64,000 nucleotides of DNA from Bacteroidales bacterium UBA4116 (lineage in GTDB: Bacteria > Bacteroidota > Bacteroidia > Bacteroidales > Tannerellaceae), in contig DFXE01000023.1 of assembly GCA_002381645.1 (NCBI GenBank), positions 136,466 to 200,465 of the forward strand. The letters are read 5' to 3'. Positions 54,774 through 63,691 of the stretch are shown here, one piece after another. Within the stretch, counting starts at the first letter, position 1; every line of letters begins with the position of its first letter. The notes beneath the pieces are model-generated. The model was not told where the DNA came from. It worked only from the letters and a program-made list of their open reading frames with translations, and made no database searches. Position numbers and translations under genes: made by a program.

Positions 54774-54829
54774 ATTTCTCTTTCACACAGTATTTTCTGT
54801 TCTGCGTATTGCATGTTCCGTGCTGCATT

Positions 54830-55510
54830 TTATATATCTTTTACATTTAAAGGATTAAACGAAGTGTGCGTATCATACACATCAGTACCATCCACCTTTT
54901 TGATATATTTCACCACACGGATAGTAACCGGTAAGATCAATACCTCATAAAGAGATTTTAGAACCGCCTGCGTTCCGATCATAATTAACAACTCATGCGG
55001 AGGAATAAGCCCCCAGAAAGCTAAAGGAAAGAAAATCAAAGAATCAGCGCTTTCGCCAACGAGCGTTGATGTTATTGCGCGAAGTGAAAAGTTTTTTCCG
55101 CCCGAAGCCAATTTCATTTTACTCATGATATAAGCATTCAGGAAAGAACCAACTAAAAAAGCTGTAAGGCTCGCTAAGGCGATCCGCGGCGCCATTCCGA
55201 AAACGAAATTAAAACCTTCCTCACCTTCCCAGAACGGTGCAGCCGGAAGCATAACGGCCAACTGGGAAAAACCGATGACCAGGAAATTAGAAGCAAAGCC
55301 GCTCCAAATGATTAACCGGGCCTTTTTATAACCCCAGACCTCAGCAATACAATCATTGATGATATAAGAAATAGGGAAAACGATCAATCCGGCAGTAGCA
55401 GTAACACCGAATACCTGAATAACCTTGGCCTCTAAAAGATTGGAAGCAACCAGGCATACATTAAATAAAATACCCAGCAGCATGAAAGGGATACTAACAG
55501 ATTTCTGCAT
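54830..55510 (-). CDS. Queuosine-precursor transporter (YhhQ/DUF165 family)
   Basis: 226 aa with six predicted transmembrane helices. Family landmarks: VASNLLEAKVI, FPISYIINDCIAEVWGYKKAR and SAD in LVGESADSLIFFPLAF. YhhQ imports preQ0/preQ1 or queuine in bacteria. A leader of about 80 nt with a stable hairpin separates its promoter-like TATCTTTG from the start codon. The queuosine enzyme QueA is encoded at 27164, so the pathway is present in this organism. Confidence 0.88.
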   Translation of the reverse strand: MQKSVSIPFMLLGILFNVCLVASNLLEAKVIQVFGVTATAGLIVFPISYIINDCIAEVWGYKKARLIIWSGFASNFLVIGFSQLAVMLPAAPFWEGEEGFNFVFGMAPRIALASLTAFLVGSFLNAYIMSKMKLASGGKNFSLRAITSTLVGESADSLIFFPLAFWGLIPPHELLIMIGTQAVLKSLYEVLILPVTIRVVKYIKKVDGTDVYDTHTSFNPLNVKDI

Positions 55511-55601
55511 AATTCTTGTTTTTAACGTGGTTGAGCAAGCACACGGGAAGGAGTAACACCTTCCACCTCATGTCACTAAAATTAAATCGGCTGCAAAGAT
55601 A
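55511..55601 (-). promoter_or_regulatory. Promoter and structured 5' leader of the YhhQ-type gene
   Basis: On the minus strand the -7 element TATCTTTG (55594-55601) is followed by about 80 nt of leader. The leader contains hairpin GGAAGG-7 nt-CCTTCC (55546-55564) and possible GTGG/CCAC closing pairs (55527-55530 with 55563-55566). The gene context suggests a ligand-sensing leader; it does not fit the preQ1-I pattern (no A-rich tail). Confidence 0.4.
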
Positions 55602-55690
55602 TAAAATATGGGCAGTATTTGGTTATATCCGTATTGATATCATCCAGAAATAAGATGATCATCCCTCCTGAATGTATTGGCGTTTTTCGT

Positions 55691-55767
55691 CCTTCACCTT
55701 TCACCGCGCTGTTATATGTTTGTCAATCATTATAATACAGTGAAGGGTAGGGGTGAAAGGTGAAAGG
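55691..55767. repeat. Inverted micro-repeat of the CCTTCACCTTTCACC type
   Basis: CCTTCACCTTTCACC (55691-55705) and GGTGAAAGGTGAAAGG (55752-55767) form an almost perfect inverted repeat around an AT-rich loop, just downstream of the sugar dehydrogenase gene (minus strand). It may act as its terminator. A related copy lies at 57509-57584. Confidence 0.6.
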
Positions 55768-55775
55768 AAAGTATT

Positions 55776-57011
55776 TTATTTTTTAGCGATCCTGTACAGT
55801 CTGCCCTCATCCGTTACAGAGTAAAGAGCACCGTCTTTCCCTTCAGCAATATCGCGGAAACGCTGGTTTTCATTCTCAAGCAAGCGTTCCTCACCTGTCA
55901 CCTGGTTACCGTCCAGAACGATACGTGCGATATGCTTGCTGCTCAAACCTCCGATAAACAGGTTATTCTGCCATTCAGGAATAACAGCAGAACTATAAAA
56001 CGCCATGCCGCTTGGAGAAAGAACCGGATCCCAGTAGTAAACAGGCTGTTCCATACCCTCCTTCTGGGTAATGCCTTCACCTATGGTTTCACCGCTATAC
56101 TCCACACCATACGTAATCGTTGGCCAACCGTAATCTTTTCCCGGTTTTACCAGGTTAAGCTCATCACCCCCCTTAGGACCCATTTCCGACAACCATAGTT
56201 CACGGGTAACAGGGTGAATAGCCAATCCCTGAATATTCCTGTGGCCATAAGAATAAATTTCAGGCAATGCCCCTTCAATACCTATAAAGGGGTTTCCGGA
56301 CACAGGTTCACCCCCGGCAGTAATATGAATCACCTTGCCGTAGCCATTGTCGAGTAACTGGGCCTTATGACGGGTTTCCATATCCGACCGTTCGCCCGTT
56401 GAAACAAAAATATGACCGTTGTCATCAAAAACAATGCGGCTTCCGAAATGCATGCTGTTGTCATAATAAGGAATTGCCCGGTAAATAACCTCGAAATTCT
56501 CGATACGATCCTCATTCGCAGAAAGCCTTCCCCTGCCTACAGCGGTAAGGGAACCCTGGGGAGTTTTCTCCGCAAAGCTGAAATAAAGCATCCGGCTCGA
56601 CTCAAAATCAGGTGCAGGAGCCACATCCAGCAGACCGCCCTGTTCCCTGTCGTCTACTTCCGGGAATCCGGTAATAGGATTACTTAATCCCCCGGTAGCA
56701 GTAGCAATACGCATGGTTCCACCCTTTTCCGTAATCGCTAACCGGCCGTCGGGGAGGGTTGTTACAGCCCATGGACTGGAAAGCGCTTCCGAAAGGATCG
56801 TCACTTCATACGGAGTAGAAGTCATTACACCCGCAATACGGGTTTGCCCTGCAAAAGCAGGACTGTAATTCGTAACAGGTTCCTGAGTTTCCACAGGAGG
56901 CCGTGTTTGCGGATTCTGTTCCTCTGTAGCTGTATTTTTACTATTACATGCAAATGCAGAAATAAAAAAAACGGATAATACGCCTGATAATAAGATTCTA
57001 AAGTATTTCAT
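55776..57011 (-). CDS. PQQ-dependent sugar dehydrogenase-like lipoprotein (soluble aldose dehydrogenase type)
   Basis: 411 aa with lipobox SAFAC (Cys22). Six-bladed beta-propeller of the GSDH family: LSSPWAVTTLPDGRLAITEKGG, EQGGLLDVAPAPDF, FGSRIVFDDNGHIFVSTGERSD, YSYGHRNIQGLAIHPVTRELWLSEMGPKGGDELN and YYWDPVLSPSGMAFY correspond to the Asd-type (not GdhB-type) enzymes. The catalytic His of this family is normally in the VxxxH segment; the residue here needs an alignment. It would oxidise aldoses using PQQ in the periplasm or on the surface. No PQQ synthesis genes are in the window. Stand-alone. Confidence 0.85.
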   Translation of the reverse strand: MKYFRILLSGVLSVFFISAFACNSKNTATEEQNPQTRPPVETQEPVTNYSPAFAGQTRIAGVMTSTPYEVTILSEALSSPWAVTTLPDGRLAITEKGGTMRIATATGGLSNPITGFPEVDDREQGGLLDVAPAPDFESSRMLYFSFAEKTPQGSLTAVGRGRLSANEDRIENFEVIYRAIPYYDNSMHFGSRIVFDDNGHIFVSTGERSDMETRHKAQLLDNGYGKVIHITAGGEPVSGNPFIGIEGALPEIYSYGHRNIQGLAIHPVTRELWLSEMGPKGGDELNLVKPGKDYGWPTITYGVEYSGETIGEGITQKEGMEQPVYYWDPVLSPSGMAFYSSAVIPEWQNNLFIGGLSSKHIARIVLDGNQVTGEERLLENENQRFRDIAEGKDGALYSVTDEGRLYRIAKK

Positions 57012-57281
57012 ATCTCATATTTTTAATATTATATCTTACATTGTAGCCAATACTGTTTTTGAATAACAGTTTTTCTCAGAACTTGTTTAATCCTCTGTTC
57101 TATATAATTTCAGTTAGTCTATCCTATTATCTTATAGGGAGTAAGCCATAAACCAGATTTGCCTGGTGTGAACGAAATAGGTTAAACTGTAAACTTATAA
57201 ATAAGCAGAACTAATAATAGCAATATGCGATACATCTAATACATTGATCCTTACTATCTGTCAAATGACTCCTATACAGCT

Positions 57282-57373
57282 GATCGGCTCACCCGGGTGA
57301 ACCGATCGTTCCACCCAGGTGAGCCGATCGGACCACAAAGGTGGAACGACCGACCCACCCGGGTGGGCCGATC
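57282..57373. repeat. Tandem array of four GC-rich palindromes
   Basis: Units at 57282-57307 (near-perfect 26-nt palindrome with GATCGG/CCGATC ends), about 57304-57330, about 57326-57348 and about 57349-57373 (core CCCACCCGGGTGGG). All have CACC/GGTG arms and most have GATCG ends. Similar in layout to the TGCCA array at 28496-28579. Confidence 0.75.
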
Positions 57374-57508
57374 ACTAACAAAGGAAAATAATATAAGTTG
57401 TACCCGTATTCTTTATAAAAAGCCGGTAGTAAACGAAAAAAAATATAAGATAAACGATTAATTACAGGAAATGGTTTTCCGTATATATTTTCTCTTTCAT
57501 TATCCCGA

Positions 57509-57584
57509 CCTTCACCCTTCACCCGACCTTTCACCGTATTATCTTAATAAAGAGAGATATAATGGCAGGGTGAAAGGTGAAACG
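57509..57584. repeat. Inverted micro-repeat of the CCTTCACC type
   Basis: CCTTCACCCTTCACCC (57509-57524) and CCTTTCACC (57527-57535) face GGGTGAAAGGTGAAACG (57568-57584). It resembles the element at 55691-55767. Confidence 0.6.
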
Positions 57585-57644
57585 ATAAAAACCCAATAAG
57601 AAATAGCATGTGAAATCAGGGATAATATATTATGTCAATCCGTA

Positions 57645-57661
57645 AATGTATGATACATTTG
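57645..57661 (+). promoter_or_regulatory. Promoter with overlapping palindrome
   Basis: The perfect inverted repeat AAATGTA-TGA-TACATTT overlaps the -7 element TACATTTG (57654-57661), 33 nt before ATG 57694. It resembles the arrangement at 5541-5571. Confidence 0.5.
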
Positions 57662-57693
57662 CACTGGCAAAAAAACAGAATAAAACAGTCACG

Positions 57694-58944
57694 ATGAATA
57701 GACAAACACCCCACCGCAAAAATATAAGCAAAGAATCCGGATTACTGCATACACCGTACACCGTAGCGGATGCCCATAATGCATTAACCATGCCGGTGTA
57801 TAATTCTGTAGCTTTTGAATTCGATACTGCGGAAGCCATGGCAGAAGCATTTTGCGGGCGCACAAACGACCATTACTATTCAAGGATAACGAATCCCACC
57901 GTACAATACCTCGAAGAACGCGTCCGTTCATTCACGGACGCTATGAGTGTGACGGCTCTTAACTCAGGAATGGCGGCAATAACCAATACTTTTCTCACGA
58001 TAGCATCACAAGGAAGTAATATTGTAACATCCCCGCATCTGTTCGGCAATACCTATTCATTACTCAAAAATACACTTTCCGCATTCGGGGTAGAAGCCCG
58101 TTTCTGTGACCTGACGGATGTGGACCAGGTCCGTTCCGCGATCGACGGCAACACTTCCGCCCTCTTTCTTGAAATAATAACAAATCCGCAAATGGAAGTA
58201 GCCGGACTTAAAGCCCTTTCGGATATCTGTAAAGAAGCAGCAATACCGTTAATAGCCGATACCACTATCATCCCGTTTACCCATTTTGCAGCAAAAGACT
58301 TTGGAGTAAACATAGAAATAATATCCAGTACCAAATATATATCAGGAGGAGCAACCGGACTCGGAGGATTAATAATCGACCACGGTATATTCGACTGGTC
58401 TGCATCATCCGTATTGCAAAACTGGTACCGGCAAACCCGTAACCATGCATTCACTACCCGCCTGCGGAAAGAAATACACCGCAACATCGGCGCCTATATG
58501 ACACCACAAGTTGCCGCCATGCAAACATTAGGGTTGGAAACACTGCATGTCAGGTACGAACGCCAGGCAACCACCACTTTAGAATTAGCCCGGCGATTAC
58601 AAAACCTCGAAGGAATAATATCAGTCAATTATCCCGGTCTGGAAAATAATCCCTACCATACCATAAGTAACGACCAGTTCGGCAAAACTCCCGGTGCAAT
58701 GCTTACTTTCGACCTCATATCGCGCGAAGCATGTTTCACTTTCCTCAATCGCCTGAAATTGATCAGGCGGGCCACAAACCTTTTCGATAACAAATCCCTG
58801 ATCATACACCCCGCAAGTACCATTTACGGCTCATTTACTGAAGAACAGCGGGAAAACATGCATATAAAACAACAAACCATCCGCTTGTCCGTAGGACTCG
58901 AACCCACAGATGACCTGTTCAATGATATAATGCAGGCTCTTTAA
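57694..58944 (+). CDS. Cys/Met-metabolism PLP-dependent enzyme (homoserine sulfhydrylase / gamma-lyase type)
   Basis: 416 aa from ATG 57694; a longer frame from 57646 begins inside the promoter palindrome and is rejected. PLP features: LTMPVYNSVAFEFDTAEAM, YYSRITNPTVQYLEERV, SGMAAI (phosphate site), Asp in IADTTIIPFTHF and Schiff-base Lys in ISSTKYISGG. It is a divergent paralogue of the MetY at 3572. O-acetyl- or O-succinylhomoserine sulfhydrylase or methionine gamma-lyase are all possible. The gene is convergent with gpmA. Confidence 0.82.
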   Translation: MNRQTPHRKNISKESGLLHTPYTVADAHNALTMPVYNSVAFEFDTAEAMAEAFCGRTNDHYYSRITNPTVQYLEERVRSFTDAMSVTALNSGMAAITNTFLTIASQGSNIVTSPHLFGNTYSLLKNTLSAFGVEARFCDLTDVDQVRSAIDGNTSALFLEIITNPQMEVAGLKALSDICKEAAIPLIADTTIIPFTHFAAKDFGVNIEIISSTKYISGGATGLGGLIIDHGIFDWSASSVLQNWYRQTRNHAFTTRLRKEIHRNIGAYMTPQVAAMQTLGLETLHVRYERQATTTLELARRLQNLEGIISVNYPGLENNPYHTISNDQFGKTPGAMLTFDLISREACFTFLNRLKLIRRATNLFDNKSLIIHPASTIYGSFTEEQRENMHIKQQTIRLSVGLEPTDDLFNDIMQAL

Positions 58945-58973
58945 GAGAACCTGTAATTAGGAAAATAGAAATG

Positions 58974-59720
58974 TTACTTTTTCTTACCCTGGTTAGCTAC
59001 GGCATCCATCAATTTCCTGATCTCATCAGGATCGCCCAGAAAATAATCCTTGGTAAGAGTAAGACTGTTATCAAATTCAAAAACATAAGGAACAGCAGTC
59101 GGCAGGTTCAGGTGGACAATATCTTCGTCCGAAATACCCTTCAGGTATTTGATAATACCCCGGAGGCTGTTACCATGAGCTGTTACCAGCACATTATCTG
59201 CCGACTTAAGGGTGGGAAAAATCGTATCCTTCCAATAGGGAAGAATACGCTCCACCGTATCCTTCAGGGATTCAGTACGCGGCAGGTCGCTGTCGGCGAC
59301 ATCCCTGTAACGGATATCCTTCCTCGGATTCCGTGGATCGTCCTCCTCCAGCGGAAGCGGTGCAATATCATAACTCCTTCGCCAGATCAGTACCTGCTCA
59401 TCCCCGTATTTCTCAGCTGTCTCGGCCTTGTTGAGACCCTGTAAATTACCATAATGCTTTTCATTGAGGCGCCAGTTTTTCTCAACGGGGATCCAGTCGA
59501 GGTCCATCACATCCAGCACCGTATTCAACGTCTTTACAGCCCGTTTCAAATACGACGTATAAGCCATGTCGAAAACATACCCCTTTTCTTTCAGTAAATT
59601 ACCCGCCTTAACAGCCTCTTTAATACCCTTTTCCGTCAAATCCACGTCCGTCCATCCCGTAAACCGGTTTTCCATGTTCCATGTACTCTCACCATGGCGG
59701 AGCAAAACAATACTTTTCAT
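58974..59720 (-). CDS. gpmA: 2,3-bisphosphoglycerate-dependent phosphoglycerate mutase
   Basis: 248 aa from ATG 59720 (MKSIVLLRHGEST); an upstream in-frame ATG at 59783 adds residues not found in the family. Glycolytic interconversion of 3- and 2-phosphoglycerate in the cytoplasm. Phospho-His9 in LLRHGES, then RFTGWTDVDLTEKG, the Glu segment RLNEKHYGNLQGLNK, RRSYDIAPP-like RRSYDIAPLPL and the second His in VLVTAHGNSLRGI. Length is typical (about 248-250). Single gene. Confidence 0.95.
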   Translation of the reverse strand: MKSIVLLRHGESTWNMENRFTGWTDVDLTEKGIKEAVKAGNLLKEKGYVFDMAYTSYLKRAVKTLNTVLDVMDLDWIPVEKNWRLNEKHYGNLQGLNKAETAEKYGDEQVLIWRRSYDIAPLPLEEDDPRNPRKDIRYRDVADSDLPRTESLKDTVERILPYWKDTIFPTLKSADNVLVTAHGNSLRGIIKYLKGISDEDIVHLNLPTAVPYVFEFDNSLTLTKDYFLGDPDEIRKLMDAVANQGKKK

Positions 59721-59813
59721 AATTATTATTGTATTAAAAATAAAAATAGTCCGTAAACAATACGGATACATAAACAATAACAATCAAAAGAAGGAAAAGG
59801 ATTAAGGTAGATG

Positions 59814-60128
59814 TTAATTGTTACGATGGTGATCCCTGTGTGGCTTTATCCTTTCATACTCCCATTGCACAAGCTTACCCTCAAGAATATGAAGCCTGTA
59901 CAAATTATCATCCGCAGTAGGATAACCGATCACTTCCACATTACCCTCTGGCGTTTGAATAGCCCCCAATGATAAATACGACTTACCCATAATAGAAACC
60001 ACATCCCTTTTCGACATCCCCAGTTCCAGTTTCTTTACATTAGAACCAACATTCATCATATCAGAAAAACTTCTGCAGGAAAAAAATAAACAACTCATAA
60101 GAAGTATTACAAATAAGTTTTTAAGCAT
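59814..60128 (-). CDS. Small lipoprotein with BamE/SmpA-like fold
   Basis: 104 aa with lipobox LFFSC (Cys18). The core VKKLELGMSKRDVVSIMGKSY (about 31-51) fits the SmpA/OmlA pattern G-M-S-x-x-D/E-V-x-x-I-x-G. The remainder is a short beta-sheet (NVEVIGYP, LYRLHILEGKLVQWEYERI) and a basic His-rich tail. A BAM-complex accessory role is possible, but the similarity is only to the fold. Confidence 0.7.
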   Translation of the reverse strand: MLKNLFVILLMSCLFFSCRSFSDMMNVGSNVKKLELGMSKRDVVSIMGKSYLSLGAIQTPEGNVEVIGYPTADDNLYRLHILEGKLVQWEYERIKPHRDHHRNN

Positions 60129-60222
60129 AAGAGTTTGTTTTAAAAGTTCGATTCAACGTATAAATATAGGATAATAATTCATTTTCCAACCCTACCCGGA
60201 AGAAAAATAAAGAAAAGAAGAA

Positions 60223-60252
60223 GGAGAGGCATGCTCTCACAGCAACCTCTCC
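60223..60252 (-). terminator. Terminator of glnN
   Basis: On the minus strand GGAGAGG (60252-60246) pairs with CCTCTCC (60229-60223), followed by the T-rich TTCTTCTTTTCTTTATTTTT. Confidence 0.7.
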
Positions 60253-60292
60253 CCGCAAACACAAAACAATCAACAAAAAAACTGTTGATAAA

Positions 60293-62479
60293 TTATCTTA
60301 TAAATAAAAGCTCCCTGTACTTGGGCAATGTCCAGATCTCATCATCCACCACAAGTTCCAGCTTGTCGATATGATAACGGATCTCATCTAGCATGGGGAA
60401 AACTTTATCATGATAAGCAATCGCTTTTTCACGCTCATTCTCGATCCGGTTCGCAACCTTACGCGCCTCCACCATTTCGTCTACCTTCTCCTTGATGAAG
60501 CAAATATGATCAGCAATATCTTCAATGATCTCCAGGTTACGGATAGACATCCGTTCAGCCTTGTCGCCCGGGAACAAATCCCTCATTTTATACACATTAT
60601 CGATCAGAGAAGACTGGTAACGCGTAGCGATAGGAATGATATGGTTCATCGTCAGGTCGCCTAAAACACGCGCCTCAATCTGTATCTTCTTCGTATATGT
60701 TTCCCATTTCACCTCATTACGCGCTTCAAGCTCCTTATGAGACATAACACCCGTCGACTCGAACATCTTGACAGAACTATCCTTCAGGTAAGCATCAATG
60801 ATCAAAGGAACACTGGTTTCACAATCAAGTCCGCGCTTTTTGGCTTCTGCTTTCCATTCGTCGGAATAACCATTCCCGTCAAAATGAATAGCCTTGCTCT
60901 CCTTGATATCCTTACGCAGCACCTCCAGGATAGCCGCAAACTTATCCATACCATCCGCGATCTTGGCATCTACTTCCGACTTGAATATCTTCAGCTGTTC
61001 CGCAACGGCAGCATTCAGCGCAAGCATGGCAGCCGCGCAATTAGCCTCCGAACCAACAGCACGGAACTCAAAACGGTTACCCGTAAAGGCAAACGGCGAC
61101 GTACGGTTACGGTCGGTATTGTCAAGCAATAACTCAGGAATACGCGCAATATCCAGCTTCAGACCTTGCTTGCCCGCAACGATCACTTCATTCGTATCCG
61201 TATTCTCCAGATGATCCAGCACAGCCGAAACCTGCGAACCTAAGAAACTCGAAATAATAGCAGGTGGGGCTTCATTGGCACCCAGGCGGTGCGCATTACT
61301 TGCCGAAATAATACTCGCTTTCAACAAACCGTTATGCCGGTATACCGCCTTCAGCACATTCACTACAAACGTGATGAAACGTAAATTCTCCTCAGGAGTC
61401 TTACCCGGCGACATCAGGCCAATGCCTGTATCCGTCCCGAGCGACCAGTTATTATGCTTACCTGATCCGTTAATACCTTTGAACGGTTTCTCATGCAGTA
61501 AAACACGGAATCCATGCCTGCGCGAAACTTTACGCATCAACGCCATTACCAATAAGTTATGGTCATTCGCCAGGTTGCACTCCTCAAATATAGGAGCCAG
61601 CTCAAACTGGTTGGGGGCAACTTCATTATGGCGCGTCTTGACAGGAATACCCAATTTAAGCGCCTCGATCTCCAGTTCCTTCATAAAAGCCTGAACACGT
61701 GTAGGAATAGCACCGAAATAATGATCCTCAAGCTGCTGGTTCTTGCTGCTCTCATGGCCCATCAACGTGCGTCCGGTCAGCAACAGGTCCGGACGTGCGG
61801 CATACAAACCCTCGTCAACCAGAAAATACTCCTGTTCCCAACCCAGGTAGGCGATCACCTTCTTTACGTCTGGATTAAAATAATTAACCACATCCACAGC
61901 AGCTTTGTTTACCGCTTCGAGGGCCTTCAGCAGCGGCGCTTTATAATCGAGCGATTCGCCGGTATAGGAAATAAAAATAGTAGGAATACACAATGTATCG
62001 TCAACAATAAAAGCAGGGGAAGAGGGGTCCCACGCTGTATAGCCCCTCGCTTCGAAGGTATTTCTTATTCCGCCGCTCGGAAAGCTCGACGCATCGGGCT
62101 CCTGCTGGATAAGTAGCTTGCCTGAAAACTTCTCCATAAGGCCGCCCTTACCGTCAGGTTCTACAAAGGCATCATGCTTTTCGGCAGTACCCTCATTCAA
62201 CGGATGAAACCAGTGTGTATAATGAGTGGCCCCCATTTCAATAGCCCATTTCTTCATACCGGCAGCAACGGCGTCGGCAGTATCCCTGTTCAGAGGAGTA
62301 CCATTATCCATAGAGTCTACCAACTGGGAATAAGCCTTCTCTGGAAGGTACTTAAACATTTTCTCGCGGTTAAACACATTCGAAGCGAAAAAATCCGAAG
62401 GTCTGTCGGCCGGGGCCGGAACATCCACAGCTTTTTTCTTAAAAGCCGCCTCAACTACTCTGAATCTTAATTTACTCAT
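60293..62479 (-). CDS. glnN: Glutamine synthetase, type III
   Basis: 728-aa cytoplasmic enzyme making glutamine from glutamate, ammonia and ATP; GSIII is typical for Bacteroidetes and is longer than GSI (about 470). Landmarks: FFASNVFNREKMFKYLP, ATHYTHWFHPLNEGTAEKHD, the metal-binding EVAPNQFELAPIFEE, GINGSGKHNNWSLGTD and the C-terminal NRTSPFAFTGNRFEFRAVGS. Neighbours asnA and amt are on the same strand, forming an ammonia-assimilation group. Confidence 0.97.
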   Translation of the reverse strand: MSKLRFRVVEAAFKKKAVDVPAPADRPSDFFASNVFNREKMFKYLPEKAYSQLVDSMDNGTPLNRDTADAVAAGMKKWAIEMGATHYTHWFHPLNEGTAEKHDAFVEPDGKGGLMEKFSGKLLIQQEPDASSFPSGGIRNTFEARGYTAWDPSSPAFIVDDTLCIPTIFISYTGESLDYKAPLLKALEAVNKAAVDVVNYFNPDVKKVIAYLGWEQEYFLVDEGLYAARPDLLLTGRTLMGHESSKNQQLEDHYFGAIPTRVQAFMKELEIEALKLGIPVKTRHNEVAPNQFELAPIFEECNLANDHNLLVMALMRKVSRRHGFRVLLHEKPFKGINGSGKHNNWSLGTDTGIGLMSPGKTPEENLRFITFVVNVLKAVYRHNGLLKASIISASNAHRLGANEAPPAIISSFLGSQVSAVLDHLENTDTNEVIVAGKQGLKLDIARIPELLLDNTDRNRTSPFAFTGNRFEFRAVGSEANCAAAMLALNAAVAEQLKIFKSEVDAKIADGMDKFAAILEVLRKDIKESKAIHFDGNGYSDEWKAEAKKRGLDCETSVPLIIDAYLKDSSVKMFESTGVMSHKELEARNEVKWETYTKKIQIEARVLGDLTMNHIIPIATRYQSSLIDNVYKMRDLFPGDKAERMSIRNLEIIEDIADHICFIKEKVDEMVEARKVANRIENEREKAIAYHDKVFPMLDEIRYHIDKLELVVDDEIWTLPKYRELLFIR

Positions 62480-62515
62480 TGTTTAATTATTTAGTAGAAT
62501 GGAATATACAGCAAA

Positions 62516-63550
62516 TTATAATAACTCAATATTGTTTTTTCTACAGATCTCGATCTGGTCCTCCGGCCATACCGAAGCCTGTACTTCGCCTACGTGGGCT
62601 TTCTTAAGGAAGAACATACAAAGGCGGCTCTGTCCGATACCACCGCCGATCGACAACGGGATACGATCTTCAAGCAATGCCTTGTGGAATTCCAGGCCCG
62701 CGCGCTCAGGACAACCTGATACTTCTAATTGGCGCAGTAAAGCCTCCTTATCCACCCGTATACCCATCGAAGAAAGCTCAAAAGGACAATTCAAAATATC
62801 ATTCCATAGGATAATATCCCCGTTCAGTCCATAATAACCGTCACTGTTCAGGCTGCTCCAGTCATCATAATCAGGAGCACGCCCGTCATGCTTCTCACCA
62901 TTGCTCAACGGATTACCAATACCGATGATAAACACCGCCCCGAACTTCTCGGCAGCCTTGGCTTCACGCTCACGTGAAGAACAATCCGGAAACATCAGCA
63001 GAAGTTCTTCCGAATGTATAAAAGTAATATCTGCAGGCAACGCCGGAGTGATATGAGGATAACGGTCGTAGACGATCAACTCCATCTCCCGTAAGATCGA
63101 ATAGATCTGTCGCACAGTCTTTTTCAGGTAATCCAGCGTACGGTCATCCGCACTGATGGTCTTTTCCCAGTCCCACTGGTCCACATACAAAGAATGCAGG
63201 TTATCCAGATCCTCATCACTGCGGATAGCGTTCATATCCGTATACAACCCGAAGCCTGTCGGGATGCGGTAAGCCCCAAGTTTCATGCGCTTCCACTTAG
63301 CCAGCGAATGCACCACCTCGGCCCGGCGGTCGCCCATACACTTAATAGGGAACGATACCGCACGTTCAACACCGTTCAGGTCGTCATTAATACCCGTCCC
63401 CGTAAGAACGAACAAGGGAGCCGTAACACGGCGCAAACTAAGCCCTTTTGATAGTTTCTCCTGAAAACTCCTTTTAATCAGCTGTATCGCCTGTTCAGTA
63501 GTTTCAGGCATCAAAGTCGGCCTGTAATCTTTTGGAATAATAAGAGCCAT
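62516..63550 (-). CDS. asnA: Aspartate-ammonia ligase (asparagine synthetase A)
   Basis: 344 aa. AMP-forming, ammonia-dependent asparagine synthesis; class II aminoacyl-tRNA-synthetase fold. Landmarks: LTGTGINDDLNGVERAVSF, AEVVHSLAKWKRMKL, VDQWDWEKTI, NGDIILWNDIL and the ATP-site GGGIGQSRLCMFFL. Length is slightly above E. coli AsnA (330). It precedes glnN by 36 nt in the direction of transcription. Confidence 0.96.
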   Translation of the reverse strand: MALIIPKDYRPTLMPETTEQAIQLIKRSFQEKLSKGLSLRRVTAPLFVLTGTGINDDLNGVERAVSFPIKCMGDRRAEVVHSLAKWKRMKLGAYRIPTGFGLYTDMNAIRSDEDLDNLHSLYVDQWDWEKTISADDRTLDYLKKTVRQIYSILREMELIVYDRYPHITPALPADITFIHSEELLLMFPDCSSREREAKAAEKFGAVFIIGIGNPLSNGEKHDGRAPDYDDWSSLNSDGYYGLNGDIILWNDILNCPFELSSMGIRVDKEALLRQLEVSGCPERAGLEFHKALLEDRIPLSIGGGIGQSRLCMFFLKKAHVGEVQASVWPEDQIEICRKNNIELL

Positions 63551-63604
63551 AATAAAATGTTTTATTGTTGATAAATATGTGTTTGTTTCTTTTTAGTAGT
63601 TAGT

Positions 63605-63691
63605 AGTTGGTAGCTAGTAGTTAGTAGGGTGATTATGTAACTGTTAATGATTAACGATTAATATTCTTCTACTAACTACAAACTACCAACT
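63605..63691. repeat. Inverted micro-repeat of the TAGTAGTT type between amt and asnA
   Basis: 23-nt arms 63605-63627 and 63669-63691 match at 21 of 23 positions, with a 41-nt AT-rich loop. The left arm lies in a TAGTAGTTAGTAG stretch that starts at 63594. It may terminate amt transcripts. Confidence 0.65.

Larger units (their letters stand above)
57012..57693. other. 682-nt repeat-rich intergenic region
   Basis: No gene found. From left to right: operator-like inverted repeat ACTGTT (57052-57057)/AACAGT (57065-57070) upstream of the sugar dehydrogenase; four tandem palindromes at 57282-57373; an inverted micro-repeat at 57509-57584; and a promoter palindrome at 57645-57661. Confidence 0.6.

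Noticed and set aside
55511..55590. preQ1-I riboswitch
   Set aside because: The hairpin loop and the lack of an A-rich 3' tail do not fit the preQ1-I pattern; kept only as an unassigned structured leader.
57282..57373. Possible CRISPR array or IS end
   Set aside because: Palindromes overlap, are not identical repeats, and there is no transposase or cas gene.
61559..62116. 185-codon plus-strand frame inside glnN
   Set aside because: Antisense shadow of the well-supported glutamine synthetase frame.
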